Assembly: GCA_963704335.1 (NCBI GenBank)
Contig: OY969889.1
Location: 248,001-312,000 of the forward strand
Length of the DNA: 64,000 nucleotides
Source of the DNA: PALSA-612 sp963704335
Lineage (GTDB): Bacteria; Actinomycetota; Thermoleophilia; Gaiellales; Gaiellaceae
Direction: 5' to 3'
A program made the position numbers and the translations under genes. Position 1 is the stretch's first letter. Each line of letters begins with the position of its first letter. This document shows positions 45,719-55,379 of the stretch, piece by piece. The notes below the pieces were generated by a model that was not told the DNA's origin, did no database searches, and saw only the letters and a program-made list of their open reading frames with translations.

Positions 45719-46747
45719 TCAGGCCGCAGGCCCCACGGCGTCGCCACTCTCTGCGTCGAACAGCAGCAGATGGTGGAAGGGCACGGCGAACCTCTCGCTG
45801 CGGCCGGGCTCGAGGCTTGCCTCGAGGGGGAGCTTGGCGACGATCTCGGCATCACCGAGCCGGAGGTACGCGAGCTGTTCGTCACCGAGGTACTGGACCA
45901 CCTCAACCGTCGCGTCATAGTGCGCGGAGTTCGGCTTGCCGTTTCCGAGCTGCACGTGCTCGGGACGGAACCCGACGAGCTGTCCGGAGCCCCCGACTCC
46001 GGCACCAAGGGCACCGGAGGGCAGGAGGTTCATGGCGGGCGACCCGATGAACGTCGCGACGAAGGTGTTCGCTGGCCTCGTATAGAGGTCCTTCGGCGCG
46101 CCGATCTGCTGCAGGACGCCCCGGTTCATCACCGCGATCCTGTCGCCCATGGTCATCGCCTCGATCTGATCGTGTGTCACGTAGATCGTCGTGGTTCCAA
46201 GGCGGTCCTGGAGCTTGAGGATCTCTGCCCGCGTCTGGACGCGCAGGGCTGCGTCGAGGTTCGACAGGGGCTCGTCCATGAGGAACGCGGCCGGCTCGCG
46301 TACGATCGCGCGGCCGAGGGCGACGCGTTGTCGTTGCCCGCCCGAAAGCTGCTTCGGCTTGCGCTTGATCAGTCCCCCGAGCTCCAGGATCTCCGCCGCT
46401 TCACGCACGCGGCGGTCGATCTCCTTCTTCGGCACATTGAAGTTCTTGAGGCTGAACGAGAGGTTGTTGTAGACGGTCATGTGCGGATACAGGGCATAGG
46501 ACTGGAACACCATTGCGACGTTGCGCCGCCCGGGAGCGACGTTGTTGACGACGCGCCCGCCGATCAGAAGCCGCCCGTCGGTCACGTCCTCGAGCCCGGC
46601 GAGCATGCGCAAGGCGGTCGTCTTGCCGCAACCGGACGGGCCCACGAGCACGAGAAACTCCCCGTCGGCGACATCTATCGAAAGGTCGTCGACAGCGATC
46701 GTGTCGTCGAAGCGCTTCGTCACGTGCTCGTACGTGATCGTCGCCAT
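45719..46747 (-). CDS. Carbohydrate ABC importer ATPase (UgpC/MsmK-like)
   Basis: 342 residues: Walker A GPSGCGKTT, Q-loop FQSYALYPHMTVYNNLSF, signature LSGGQRQRVALGRAIVREP, Walker B FLMDEPLSNLDA and H-loop VTHDQIEAMTM. The C-terminal ~100 residues are the OB-fold regulatory domain of MalK/UgpC-type ATPases (GSPAMNLLPSG, GFRPEHVQ). It powers sugar or glycerol-phosphate uptake through the permeases encoded upstream. Its start overlaps the stop of the small membrane gene (TGATG). Last gene of the minus-strand operon 50448-45719. Confidence 0.93.
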   Translation of the reverse strand: MATITYEHVTKRFDDTIAVDDLSIDVADGEFLVLVGPSGCGKTTALRMLAGLEDVTDGRLLIGGRVVNNVAPGRRNVAMVFQSYALYPHMTVYNNLSFSLKNFNVPKKEIDRRVREAAEILELGGLIKRKPKQLSGGQRQRVALGRAIVREPAAFLMDEPLSNLDAALRVQTRAEILKLQDRLGTTTIYVTHDQIEAMTMGDRIAVMNRGVLQQIGAPKDLYTRPANTFVATFIGSPAMNLLPSGALGAGVGGSGQLVGFRPEHVQLGNGKPNSAHYDATVEVVQYLGDEQLAYLRLGDAEIVAKLPLEASLEPGRSERFAVPFHHLLLFDAESGDAVGPAA

Positions 46748-47388
46748 CAGGAGGCCTCCTCGAGGATCGGCGCCGGTAGGACGAAGTGCGCGGTGGCGAG
46801 GAAGGTGTATGCGACGGTCAACGTCAGGAAGGGCATCACAGCGGCGGCTACGCCGGCAAGGTTGATGAGGAGCAGCGCGAGCCCGAGCACGAGCGTCGCC
46901 GAAGGCCTGGAAGCGACGAAGGCGCCGGCGTCGCGCGCAACCCGACGCAGGCCGTACTCCGGCTCGGCGATCGCGAGCGTCCACAGGACGAGGCCGTAGA
47001 TCCCGAGCAGGACGAGTATGTACAGCGTCAGAAACGCAAGTGGCCAGATTGCGGAGGCGCCGTAGAAGCGTAGGGCCACAGCACCCAGCCCGAGGAGCGC
47101 GCAGCCGAGGACGGAGAGGACGAGGCCGCGCCGCCAGTGCAGGCGCAGTCCCTCCCAGGCGTCGGCGAACGCGAGATCCCCGGTCCGCACGAGCGTCACC
47201 GAGCAGTGGACGACGACGGCGGCCGCAGGGCCCGCGGCGGCGATGAGCACACCCGCGACCGGCAGGGCGAGAGCGGCGAGGATGCTCGCGACGAGGACGA
47301 CGCCGAGCGCGGCGTTCACCGCGACGAGGCGCCACGAGTTGGCGTAGAAGTCGCGCAGCGCGAGCACAAGCGCGTCCCTCGGCTTCAT
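46747..47388 (-). CDS. DUF624/YesL-like membrane protein
   Basis: 213 residues with five to six membrane helices, from an ATG overlapping the end of the permease gene by 4 bp. The segment MKPRDALVLALRDFYANSWR and the later TRTGDLAFADAWEGLRLHWR-type loop resemble YesL/DUF624 proteins that commonly ride in carbohydrate importer operons. The role is unknown: perhaps assembly or regulation of the importer. It sits between permease and ATPase genes with overlapping stops and starts. Confidence 0.75.
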   Translation of the reverse strand: MKPRDALVLALRDFYANSWRLVAVNAALGVVLVASILAALALPVAGVLIAAAGPAAAVVVHCSVTLVRTGDLAFADAWEGLRLHWRRGLVLSVLGCALLGLGAVALRFYGASAIWPLAFLTLYILVLLGIYGLVLWTLAIAEPEYGLRRVARDAGAFVASRPSATLVLGLALLLINLAGVAAAVMPFLTLTVAYTFLATAHFVLPAPILEEAS

Positions 47389-48260
47389 CCTTTGATCCCC
47401 GCGGCCGTGACCCCGGCGATGAAGAAGCGCTGGAAGACGAGGAAGATGACGAGGATCGGCAGGATGGCAATGATGCTCCCCGCCATGAGCTGGGGCCACA
47501 GCGTCTGGTACGTGAACGTGAACTGCGCGAGCCCGAGCTGCATCGTGTACAGGTCCTCGTTGCCCTGCCCGAAGAGGATCAGCGGCCAGAAGAAGTCGTT
47601 CCACGTCCCCTGAAACTGGAGAATCGCGAGAGCCGCGATCGCGGGCGCCGCAAGCGGCAGCATCACGCGCCAGAAGGTCTTGAAGAACCCGGCACCATCG
47701 AGCTTCGCCGCCTCTTCGAAGTCTTTCGGAATGGTGAGGAAGTACTGACGCATGAAGAACAGGTTCACCGCGGAGACGAGACTGATCAGGATGTAGCCCG
47801 AGAAGTTCCCGATCAGGTGCCAGTTCGTGAGCATCACGAAGACGGGAATGAGTCGCAGCTGGTCGGGGATCATCAGCGTCCCGAGCACGAGCAGGAAGAG
47901 AATCTCGCGACCCGGGAAGCGCAGCCGCGCAAAGGCGTAGCCGCCGAGCGCGGCGAGGAAGAGGTTCAGTGCGGTGATGACGACGGCAAGGAAAAGGCTG
48001 TTGAGCGCGTAGCGCTTGAAGTCGTAGTCGGTCCACACGCTCTTCCACGCCGCAGTCGTGAAGGGGTGCGGGATGAAGTTGAAGTTGGCCGTATCCGGGA
48101 GCGTCTTCAACGAGGTCGAGAGCGTCCAGATGAACGGCGTGAAGTAGAGGAGGGCGATCGCCGTGAGTAGGCCGTAGAGGGCGATCTTGCCCACGATTGC
48201 CGAGCGCGGGCGAGGCGGGAGGTACGGCTCCGCGGCGGAGGTGGACGTCTGCAACATCAT
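47385..48260 (-). CDS. Carbohydrate ABC importer permease (MalG-type)
   Basis: 291 residues with six membrane helices. The cytoplasmic coupling (EAA) loop reads EEAAKLDGAGFFKTFWRVML, close to the consensus for CUT1 sugar importers. The N-terminal Pro-rich tail (PYLPPRPRSA) is cytoplasmic. It pairs with the MalF-type permease whose gene ends 4 bp inside its start (48257-48260 overlap). Together they form the transmembrane channel fed by the solute-binding protein at 49244-50448. Confidence 0.93.
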   Translation of the reverse strand: MMLQTSTSAAEPYLPPRPRSAIVGKIALYGLLTAIALLYFTPFIWTLSTSLKTLPDTANFNFIPHPFTTAAWKSVWTDYDFKRYALNSLFLAVVITALNLFLAALGGYAFARLRFPGREILFLLVLGTLMIPDQLRLIPVFVMLTNWHLIGNFSGYILISLVSAVNLFFMRQYFLTIPKDFEEAAKLDGAGFFKTFWRVMLPLAAPAIAALAILQFQGTWNDFFWPLILFGQGNEDLYTMQLGLAQFTFTYQTLWPQLMAGSIIAILPILVIFLVFQRFFIAGVTAAGIKG

Positions 48261-49183
48261 CCCACCTCAGTGCGGCCGACCGTCGCCCGCTGGAGGATCG
48301 TGAGCAGGAAGATGGCGACGAAGAGGACGACCCCCGCCGCCGCTGCGACCCCGAAATTTGCGGTCTTGAAGGCTTCGTTGTAGATGTAGAGAACGGCCGT
48401 GTACGTCGAGTAGACAGGCCCTCCCGTGCCGCCGGACACGATGAACGCCTGGTCGAAGACCTTGAGCGCCCCGATTCCGAAGACGACGAGCACGAAGAAG
48501 TGCGCCGGCTTGAGGAGCGGGAACGTGATCCGCCAGAACGTGCGCCAGGTGCTCGTTCCGTCGATCGCCGCTGCCTCGTAGACGTCGGTCGAGATCGACT
48601 GGAGCGCAGCGAGATAGAAGAGCATCACCGTGCCCGCGGTCGTCCACGCGTTGAGGCCCACGATCGACCAGAGCGCGGTGCTGGGATCGCCGAACCAGGC
48701 TTGGTTACCGCCGATGATCGCGTTCAGTAGGCCGTTCGCGTTGAGGATGTAGATCGCGATTGCGGTGATCGCAGCCGAGGAGACGAGGGAGGGGAAGTAG
48801 AACGCCGAGCGGAAGAAGAGCCGTCCGCGGATCCTCGCGTTGATCACGAGCGCGATCGAGAGGCCGAGCGCCATCTCGAGCGGCACGACCACGAGTGTGT
48901 ACTCGATCGTGTTCCGAATGGCTCGGCGAAAGATCGGGTCGTCGAAGAGCGTGCGGTAGTTCTCGGCGCCGACGTTGCCGGCGCCCGGGACCTTCCCGAG
49001 GATCCCCCACTCGTAGAAGCTGATGTAGATCGCGTACCCGAGCGGGTAGATGAAGAAGATCCCGAAGATCGCCATCGGCAGCAGGACGAACGCATAGCCC
49101 CAGCCGGCCTCGCGGACACGGGCCCCGAGGAGTGAGTCTCGCTTTGGGGAGCGGCTCGTCTCCGTCGGGGTCGTGGTCGCCAT
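48257..49183 (-). CDS. Carbohydrate ABC importer permease (MalF-type)
   Basis: 308 residues, six membrane helices after a ~28-residue cytoplasmic tail. The EAA loop is VYEAAAIDGTSTWRTFWRIT, and LLPMAIFGIFFIYPLGYAIY marks the first helix. A periplasmic segment (YEWGILGKVPGAGNVGAENY) precedes helix 2 as in CUT1 partners. It follows the solute-binding-protein gene after a 60-bp gap that holds a strong hairpin. Confidence 0.93.
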   Translation of the reverse strand: MATTTPTETSRSPKRDSLLGARVREAGWGYAFVLLPMAIFGIFFIYPLGYAIYISFYEWGILGKVPGAGNVGAENYRTLFDDPIFRRAIRNTIEYTLVVVPLEMALGLSIALVINARIRGRLFFRSAFYFPSLVSSAAITAIAIYILNANGLLNAIIGGNQAWFGDPSTALWSIVGLNAWTTAGTVMLFYLAALQSISTDVYEAAAIDGTSTWRTFWRITFPLLKPAHFFVLVVFGIGALKVFDQAFIVSGGTGGPVYSTYTAVLYIYNEAFKTANFGVAAAAGVVLFVAIFLLTILQRATVGRTEVG

Positions 49184-49194
49184 TCGCGTCCTGG

Positions 49195-49226
49195 CCCCTC
49201 CGCGCGGCCAGCGCCGCGCGGAGGGG
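49195..49226. terminator. Intra-operon hairpin between binding-protein and permease genes
   Basis: A perfect 14-bp stem CCCCTCCGCGCGGC / GCCGCGCGGAGGGG with a CAGC loop. At this place in importer operons such hairpins usually act as partial terminators or 3' stabilisers that make more binding protein than permease; that role is inferred. Confidence 0.7.
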
Positions 49227-49243
49227 TCGAGAGAATCGTCCGT

Positions 49244-50448
49244 CTAGCCCTTCAAGGACGACGCGACGTGGGCAAGCATTTGCGATGTCGTCATCGAGCC
49301 GTTGATCACGGCCTGCAGGTCGTTGTTCATGATCGTGTAGGTGGCATCGAAGTTGGGGAACGCCCAGCCGCGTGACGAACGGCCCCGCGGCGAGGAAGGC
49401 CTGCCGCCCGGCTTTAGCCTTCACGTCCGAGCGCGAGGGGAGTGCAAGACCGTACGACATCCAGGTCTGCATCCCGACCCTGCTGGTCAGCCAGCTCAAC
49501 ACCTTCCAGGCGGCCGGCTTGTTCTTCGAAGCCTTCGCCAGCGAGTACGAGACAGTGAACCCGAGGTTGCCGTTGACCTTGCCCTTCACCATCGGGCCAA
49601 CGCCGAACTTCACCTGCGGGAAGTTCGCCGGCATGTACGGCATCACCCAGTTGCCCTCGAAGATGATCGCCGCCTTCTCCTTGCCGAGCGCCTCACCCGG
49701 CCAGCCCACCCCGAGCTGGGTCGGCGTCGCAGCGAGACCCTTCTTGATCAGCCCGACGTAGAAGTTGACGGCCTGGGTGACCGCCGGCGACTGCACGTTC
49801 GCGAGCGAGCCCTTGTTCTGGAAGACGAACGCGAGCACTCTCGCCCAGTCGGCAGGGAGGCAGATCGGCTTCCCGCCGGGTACGGCGTCGGAGGACGCGA
49901 GCTTCTGGGCGGCCGCGGTCAGCTCGGCCCAGGTCCGTGGGGCCTTCTTGATCCCGGCCTTCGCGAACATGGCCGTGTTGATCTCCACCGCGAGCGGCGA
50001 CCAGTCCTTCGGGAAGCCGTAGATCGGTCTTCCCGACCTTGAACGCGTTGAGCAGGCCCGGATAGAACTTGCTCGTGTCGTACTTGCTCGCCTTGATGTA
50101 CGTGTTCAGCGGCTGGAGCACGCCTTGCTTCGCCCATGTCGAGAGGCGGGCCGAGTCGACGTAGAAGACGTCCGGCGGATTCTGCGCGGCAAAGCGCGCA
50201 GTCATCGCGGGCGTGTAGTCGCCGTTGATCACCGAGTAGTCGACGTGGATCGCCGGGTGAGTGCTGTTGAACTTGTCGACGACCTTTTGGAAGAGGTCGT
50301 CCTCGGTCTTCCCGGCCGACCATCCCGACAGCGTGACGTTTGTCACCTGGGTCTTCTCGGTCCGCGCCTGAGCGGTCGCGGCAGCGACCACTACGGTGAC
50401 GAGAGCGAGACCGAGGAGTACCGCGGGAACTGCGGTTACCTTGCGCAT
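49244..50448 (-). CDS. Carbohydrate ABC importer solute-binding protein, two frameshifts
   Basis: The secreted binding protein starts at ATG 50448 with a signal peptide (AVLLGLALVTVVVAAATAQA). The N-terminal half reads VTLSGWSAGKTEDDLFQKVV and DVFYVDSARLSTW. An extra base near 50025 shifts the frame after AFKVGKT; the middle then reads IYGFPKDWSPLAVEINTAMF through FLAAGPFVTR. A missing base near 49370 shifts it again and the end reads GWAFPNFDATYTIMNNDLQA to VASSLKG. Repaired, the protein is ~400 residues, normal for family 1 extracellular binding proteins. The rest of the operon is intact, so sequencing error is likely. Ligand probably a sugar. Confidence 0.82.
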
Positions 50449-50587
50449 TCGACACCCCCCATCGTTTATTCGATCGTGTCGAACCTACCCAGCCTGGATG
50501 GTGCCAAACGCCACTTGGTGACGCACACCAGGCGTCGCGATCTGCGCGCGTCGACACGCGCACCACGCGACAGGTAGAACCCGCTGC

Positions 50588-51490
50588 GTGGCCTCGCGGT
50601 CGGTCCGTCTCACGAGCCCGGAACGCATCCTGTTCCCCGACGAAGGGTTCACGAAGCAGGACCTGTTCGAGTACTACCGCGCGATCGCGCCGGTGCTCGT
50701 CCCCCATCTGCGCAACCGGCCGTTCACGATGAAGCGCAGGCCCTACGGCATGGGCGGGGACGCGTACTTCCAGAAGCAGGCGCCGAAGGGGATGCCCGCC
50801 TGGATCCCGACCCGTCAGTTCCGCACACATCCGCGCGAGGGCGGGTCGCGGCTCGTCGACTTCCCGCTCGTCAACTCGCCGGAGGCGGTGCTCTGGATGG
50901 TGCAGATGAACTGCATCGACATGAACGCCTGGTACTCGCGCGTCGACAAGCCGCACCGCCCGGACTTCGTGCTCTTCGACCTCGACCCACCTGACGGCGG
51001 CTTCGCGCTCGCGATCCAAGTCGCCCACCTGATCCGCGAGGAGCTCGAGCGGCTCGAGCTCGAGTCCTACGTCAAAACGAGCGGCGCCGACGGGATTCAC
51101 GTGCTCGTCCCGATTGCGCGCAGAGCGACCTACGAGCGGACCTACGCGTTCGCGGAGCGCGTGGCGCGCGGGCTCGAGGAGCGGCACCCAGGCCTGGTCA
51201 CGACCGAGTGGCTGAAGCGCAAGCGTAAGGGCGTGCTCGTCGACCATCGTCAGAACGCTCGGGGGAAGACGATCGCCTCGGTCTACTCGGTGCGGCCGAA
51301 GCCGGGGGCGCCGGTCTCGACGCCGCTCCGCTGGGACGAGCTGACCGAGGACTTGACGCCGCGCCAATTCGGAATGCGCGAGGTGCTCGCGCGGGTCGAA
51401 CGGCACGGTGACCTGTTCGAGCCCGTGCTCGCGGGCGGCCAGGCACTCGGACGTGCCCTGAGGAAGTCCGGAACGAAAGGAGAGCTCTGA
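50588..51490 (+). CDS. LigD-type DNA polymerase/primase domain protein
   Basis: 300 residues from GTG. The archaeo-eukaryotic primase fold is shown by ERILFPDEGFTKQDLFEYYR, PFTMKRRPYGMGGDAYFQKQ, FDLDPPDGGFA (metal Asp pair), TSGADGIHVLVPI and a C-terminal PLRWDELTEDLTPRQF. In multi-domain LigD this domain fills gaps during non-homologous end joining; here it stands alone, with no ligase, nuclease or Ku gene in the window. It overlaps the dihydrofolate-reductase-like gene by one base (TGATG). Confidence 0.9.
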   Translation: MASRSVRLTSPERILFPDEGFTKQDLFEYYRAIAPVLVPHLRNRPFTMKRRPYGMGGDAYFQKQAPKGMPAWIPTRQFRTHPREGGSRLVDFPLVNSPEAVLWMVQMNCIDMNAWYSRVDKPHRPDFVLFDLDPPDGGFALAIQVAHLIREELERLELESYVKTSGADGIHVLVPIARRATYERTYAFAERVARGLEERHPGLVTTEWLKRKRKGVLVDHRQNARGKTIASVYSVRPKPGAPVSTPLRWDELTEDLTPRQFGMREVLARVERHGDLFEPVLAGGQALGRALRKSGTKGEL

Positions 51491-52056
51491 TGGGCAGGAT
51501 CGTCGTGACCGAGTACATCTCCGTCGACGGCGTCGTGGAGGCGCCGAGCGGAACCGAGACCTTCGAGCGCGTTGGCTGGACGGACGGCTTCACACGAGGT
51601 CCCGAAGGCGATCAGTTCAAGTGGGAGGAGACAAGGGACTCCGATGCGCTGCTGCTCGGCCGCGTCACCTACGACGGCTTCGCCCCCGTCTGGCCGCATT
51701 TCGAGGGCGAGTTCGCGGACAAGTTCAACTCGATGCCGAAGTACGTGATCTCCTCCACGCTGGAGAGCCCCGAGTGGAACAACACGACCGTGTTGCGGGG
51801 TGACGTGGTCGAGGAGGTGGCGAAGCTCAAGAACATGTACGACGGCGACATCGTCGTGCACGGCAGCCCACAGCTCGCGCAGACGTTGATCGAACACGAT
51901 CTCGTCGACGCAATCCACCTCCAGGTCTATCCGATCATCGTCGGAGCTGGGAAGCGGCTGTTCGCGGACACGAGCACGACCAAGCGCCTGAGCCTCACCG
52001 AGGCAAGAGTCGTGGGCGACGGCGTCCAGCTCTTGATCTACGAGAAGGTCACGTAA
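51490..52056 (+). CDS. Dihydrofolate reductase-family protein, copy 2
   Basis: 188 residues, the paralog of 7508-8074 with matching motifs: VTEYISVDGVVEAPSG, LLLGRVTYDGF, FNSMPKYVISSTLESPEWNN and HLQVYPIIVGAGKRLF. It is coupled to the LigD-like polymerase gene by overlapping stop and start. The pairing of a repair polymerase with a DHFR-like reductase hints at a nucleotide-related role but is only positional. The NADPH-fold assignment is solid; substrate unknown. Confidence 0.85.
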   Translation: MGRIVVTEYISVDGVVEAPSGTETFERVGWTDGFTRGPEGDQFKWEETRDSDALLLGRVTYDGFAPVWPHFEGEFADKFNSMPKYVISSTLESPEWNNTTVLRGDVVEEVAKLKNMYDGDIVVHGSPQLAQTLIEHDLVDAIHLQVYPIIVGAGKRLFADTSTTKRLSLTEARVVGDGVQLLIYEKVT

Positions 52057-52088
52057 CCGGCTGGGCACCGACGGCGCTCTAGAATCCT

Positions 52089-54926
52089 GTGGCCGTGGCA
52101 ACTGCCATCGCGGCCACCGAGTTCCGGATGCTCGGCCCGGTAGAAGTCGTGCGGGATGGTCAGCCGTTGCGACTGGGCGGTCGAAAACAGCGCGCCCTCC
52201 TCGCACTGCTCCTCCTCGAGCCTGGTCGTGCGGTCTCGACCGATCGCCTGATCGACGAGCTGTGGCGTGAGACACCGCCTGCCGACGCGGAAAGCGCTCT
52301 CCGCGTATCCGTCTCTCGCCTGCGCTCGTCACTCGGGGAGGATCGGCTCGTTGCACGCCCTCCGGGATACGTCCTCGAAGTCGAGGCCGACCGGCTCGAT
52401 GTAGGCCGCTTCGAACGACTTCTCAGCGAGGGCCGCGAAGCGCTTGCTCGCGGCGCCGCGGGGCTCGCCGCGGAGCGTCTCGGCGCGGGACTCGCCCTGT
52501 GGCGCGGCCCGGCGCTCGCCGACGTCGGGGATAGCGGCATCCTCGCGCTCGAAGCCAGACGCCTCGACGAGCTCCGCCTGGTTTGTATCGAAGAGCGCTT
52601 CGAGGCCGAGCTCTCCCTGGGCCGGCACGCCGCGCTAGTCCCGGAGCTCGAACGTCTCGTCGGAGAGGAGCCGCTCCGCGAGCGCCTGTGGCGCCAGCTC
52701 GTGCTGGCCCTCTACCGCTCCGAGCGCGAAGCGGACGCACTCGACGCCTACCGACGGGCTCGAGATTTCCTCTCGGAGGAGCTCGGTCTCGAGCCGAGCG
52801 AGGAGCTGCGAGCGCTCGAGCGCGCGGTGCTGCGCCACGAGGTCGATCTTCCGGCGCCCGCGGAGGAGCGGAACAACCTCCCCGCGCAGCTCACGAGCTT
52901 CCTCGGTCGCGACGAGGAGCTCAGCGAGCTCGAGCGGTTGCTGCGAGAGCACCGCCTCGTCACGCTGACGGGAGTCGGCGGCGCCGGGAAGACCCGGCTG
53001 GCGCTGGAAACGGCCACACGTCAGGTCGGAGCCTGGACGGGTGGCGTCTGGCTGGTCGACATGACGGCGCACGTTGACAGCGCACGCGTGCCGGCAGCGG
53101 TCGCGCAGGCGCTCGGGGTTGCGGAACGGCCACACGTCTCCGCCCTCGACGGGCTCCTCGACTACCTCCGCACGGAAGAGCTGCTGCTCCTACTAGACAA
53201 CTGCGAGCACCTTGCGAGGGCGTGTGCCGAGCTCGCGTACGACCTGCTCCGCGCCTGCAGCCACGTTCGAGTGTTGGCAACGAGTCGAATCGCGCTCGGT
53301 GTCTCGGGGGAGGTCGACTACACGGTCGAGCCCCTGCCCACACCCGGCGACGACGTCCCGAGCGACGAGATCGACCAGTTCGCAGCGGTCCAGTTATTCC
53401 TCGCGCGCGGACGCGCTGTGCGCAGAGACTTGGCCGCGGACGAATCAGGGGCGGCGGCCGTGGCGCGAATCTGCCGGGAGCTCGACGGCCTTCCGCTTGC
53501 GATCGAGCTCGCCGCCGCACGCGCGAAGGCGCTCTCCCTCGACGAGATCGCGGCCCGCCTCGACGATCGCTTCCGCTTTCTCCGCTCCTGGGGCCGACTC
53601 GCCGACCCGCGACACCAGACTCTCCGAACGACCATCGACTGGAGCTACGACCTTCTCTCCGAAGACGAGCGCGCGCTGCTCGACCGCCTCTCGGTATTCG
53701 TCGGAGGCTTCTCGCTCGCGGCGGTCGCCGCGATCTGCCTGGACGGCGACGAGGAGCGCGCCCTGGAGCTCGTCCAGCAACTCGTTGCCTGCTCGCTCGT
53801 CGTCGCGCAGGATCTCGAGGGAACGACGCGCTACCGGCTCCTCGACACCATCCGGGTGTACGCCGCAGAACGACTCGAAGACGGAGGCGGGGCAGTGCGG
53901 CGCCGCCATGCGCAGCACTTCCTCGACGTAGCGCGGCAGGCCGGTCCCGACCACGTCCGGTTCGCCTCGGAGGAACAGAGAGCGGGTCTGGCGATTCTCG
54001 ACGCTGAGCGCGAGAACATGCACGCCGCGGTGCAGTGGTCGCTCGCCAACGAGCCGGACGTGGCGCTGCAGTTAGCGGTCGAGCTGCGGCCCTACTGGCT
54101 CATTCGCGGTCATCTGCGACAGGGCCTCCAGTGGCTTGACGACGCTCTCGCATGCGCACCGCCCGATCCGTCCTCTATCCGCATCCAGGGTCTTGCGGCA
54201 GCTGCGTTGCTCGCCCGGCTCAGCGGCGAGCTCGAGCGTGCGCGCTCGTTCGCAGAAGCGGGAATAGCAGCCGCCCATGAGAACGGATCTGAGCGGGCTG
54301 TCGTCACGTGCCTCAATGTGCTGACGGCCCTTGCAGGCCTTGCTGGTGACTACGACGGCGCCCGAGCGCATTGTGACGACGCGGTGCGCCTCGCACGGAA
54401 CCTGGACAGCCGGCGTCTCGAGGCGATAGCGCTGTTCATCCTCGCCGACGCCGCTCTGCACACACGGAGATATGGCGATCTCCGGGAAGTCGGGGCTCGC
54501 TCACTCGAGCTCTCCCGTGCCGGCAACGACGAGGAAGGCATGGGCCTCGCGCTCAGCAGGCTCGGAATGGGAGCAGCGCACGAGGAGCGGCTGGAAGAGG
54601 CCTGGAGCCAACTCGGGGAAGCACTTGAATACGCGAACAGCCTTGGGTTCCGCGGGAGCGCCGCCGACTGCTGCTACGGACTCGCCGTCGTGGCCGCGGG
54701 CTGGAGCGATCCGGTTCGAGGTGCACGCCTGGTGGGAGCGGCGGACGAACTGCGGCGAGCCAGCGGCGGCCTGCTGCTGCCTGCCGAGGCGGAGGCGCGC
54801 GACGGCGCACTAGCGGCGATAGGCCGGATTCTGTCAGGCGACGAATTGGCCGCGGCCCTCGAGGCTGGCCGCCGTTTGCGTCCACCCGAGGTGCTCAGCG
54901 AGGCACGCAGCCTGGCGCCCCTGTAA
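52089..54926 (+). CDS. AfsR-like regulator: winged helix-BTAD-NB-ARC ATPase-TPR
   Basis: 945 residues, GTG start. Order: OmpR-type winged helix (~10-100, FRMLGPVEVVRDGQPLRLGG), BTAD (~105-250, ending LSEELGLEPSEELRAL), NB-ARC STAND ATPase (~265-520) with Walker A GVGGAGKTR and Walker B LLLLDNCEH plus VLATSRIALGVSGE and a LPLAIELAAAR GxP-like box, then TPR-type helices to the end. Such proteins are ATP-gated switches: nucleotide exchange on ligand or kinase input lets the DNA-binding head act. It heads a run of genes that overlap by 4 bp (54963-57632), which are its likely targets or partners. Confidence 0.9.
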   Translation: MAVATAIAATEFRMLGPVEVVRDGQPLRLGGRKQRALLALLLLEPGRAVSTDRLIDELWRETPPADAESALRVSVSRLRSSLGEDRLVARPPGYVLEVEADRLDVGRFERLLSEGREALARGAAGLAAERLGAGLALWRGPALADVGDSGILALEARRLDELRLVCIEERFEAELSLGRHAALVPELERLVGEEPLRERLWRQLVLALYRSEREADALDAYRRARDFLSEELGLEPSEELRALERAVLRHEVDLPAPAEERNNLPAQLTSFLGRDEELSELERLLREHRLVTLTGVGGAGKTRLALETATRQVGAWTGGVWLVDMTAHVDSARVPAAVAQALGVAERPHVSALDGLLDYLRTEELLLLLDNCEHLARACAELAYDLLRACSHVRVLATSRIALGVSGEVDYTVEPLPTPGDDVPSDEIDQFAAVQLFLARGRAVRRDLAADESGAAAVARICRELDGLPLAIELAAARAKALSLDEIAARLDDRFRFLRSWGRLADPRHQTLRTTIDWSYDLLSEDERALLDRLSVFVGGFSLAAVAAICLDGDEERALELVQQLVACSLVVAQDLEGTTRYRLLDTIRVYAAERLEDGGGAVRRRHAQHFLDVARQAGPDHVRFASEEQRAGLAILDAERENMHAAVQWSLANEPDVALQLAVELRPYWLIRGHLRQGLQWLDDALACAPPDPSSIRIQGLAAAALLARLSGELERARSFAEAGIAAAHENGSERAVVTCLNVLTALAGLAGDYDGARAHCDDAVRLARNLDSRRLEAIALFILADAALHTRRYGDLREVGARSLELSRAGNDEEGMGLALSRLGMGAAHEERLEEAWSQLGEALEYANSLGFRGSAADCCYGLAVVAAGWSDPVRGARLVGAADELRRASGGLLLPAEAEARDGALAAIGRILSGDELAAALEAGRRLRPPEVLSEARSLAPL

Positions 54927-54962
54927 CAAGCTTGTAACGCGGGTCGGCGAGCCTCTCGCTCG

Positions 54963-55379
54963 ATGGAAGGCGAGATCCAGCTGGCCACATCGGCGCTCGT
55001 ACGTTCGCTCGAGCACGGGGACGCATCTAGTGCGGCTCGCGCCTACGCCGAGGACGCGAGAGTGCTCGCGCCGGCGGGCGAGCTGATTCGAGGGCGGGCC
55101 GACATCGAGGCGTACTGGCAGGCCGGGATCGCCCTTGGGCTCTCGACCGTCGCGTTCGAGCGCCAGCTGATGGCGGCCGTGGCCGGAAAGTTCATCGAGA
55201 TCGGCCGGTACGCCGTCGCAGCCAAGGTCGCTCGCAACGGGCGGATTGTCGATCGCGGCACGTATCTCGCTCTTCACGCACAGGTCGCCGACGGCTCCTG
55301 GCGCCGAGCCGTCGACGTCTTCGACGCCGACGAGTCCATCACGGCTCGTCACGACGAACGCAAGGAGGAGCCACGATGA
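54963..55379 (+). CDS. SnoaL/DUF4440-like NTF2-fold protein
   Basis: 138 residues: an N-terminal helix pair (TSALVRSLEHGDASSAARAY), then AEDARVLAPAGELIRGRADI and strands ending YLALHAQVADGSWRRAVDVF, typical of DUF4440/SnoaL-like proteins. Unlike secreted neighbours it has no signal peptide. Function within the family ranges from isomerases to immunity factors; none can be chosen. The last four bases overlap the start of the next gene. Confidence 0.78.
   Translation: MEGEIQLATSALVRSLEHGDASSAARAYAEDARVLAPAGELIRGRADIEAYWQAGIALGLSTVAFERQLMAAVAGKFIEIGRYAVAAKVARNGRIVDRGTYLALHAQVADGSWRRAVDVFDADESITARHDERKEEPR

Noticed and set aside
49244..50448. Two separate short genes for the sugar-binding protein
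   Set aside because: The pieces join exactly into one normal-length protein after two single-base corrections, and the rest of the operon is intact.
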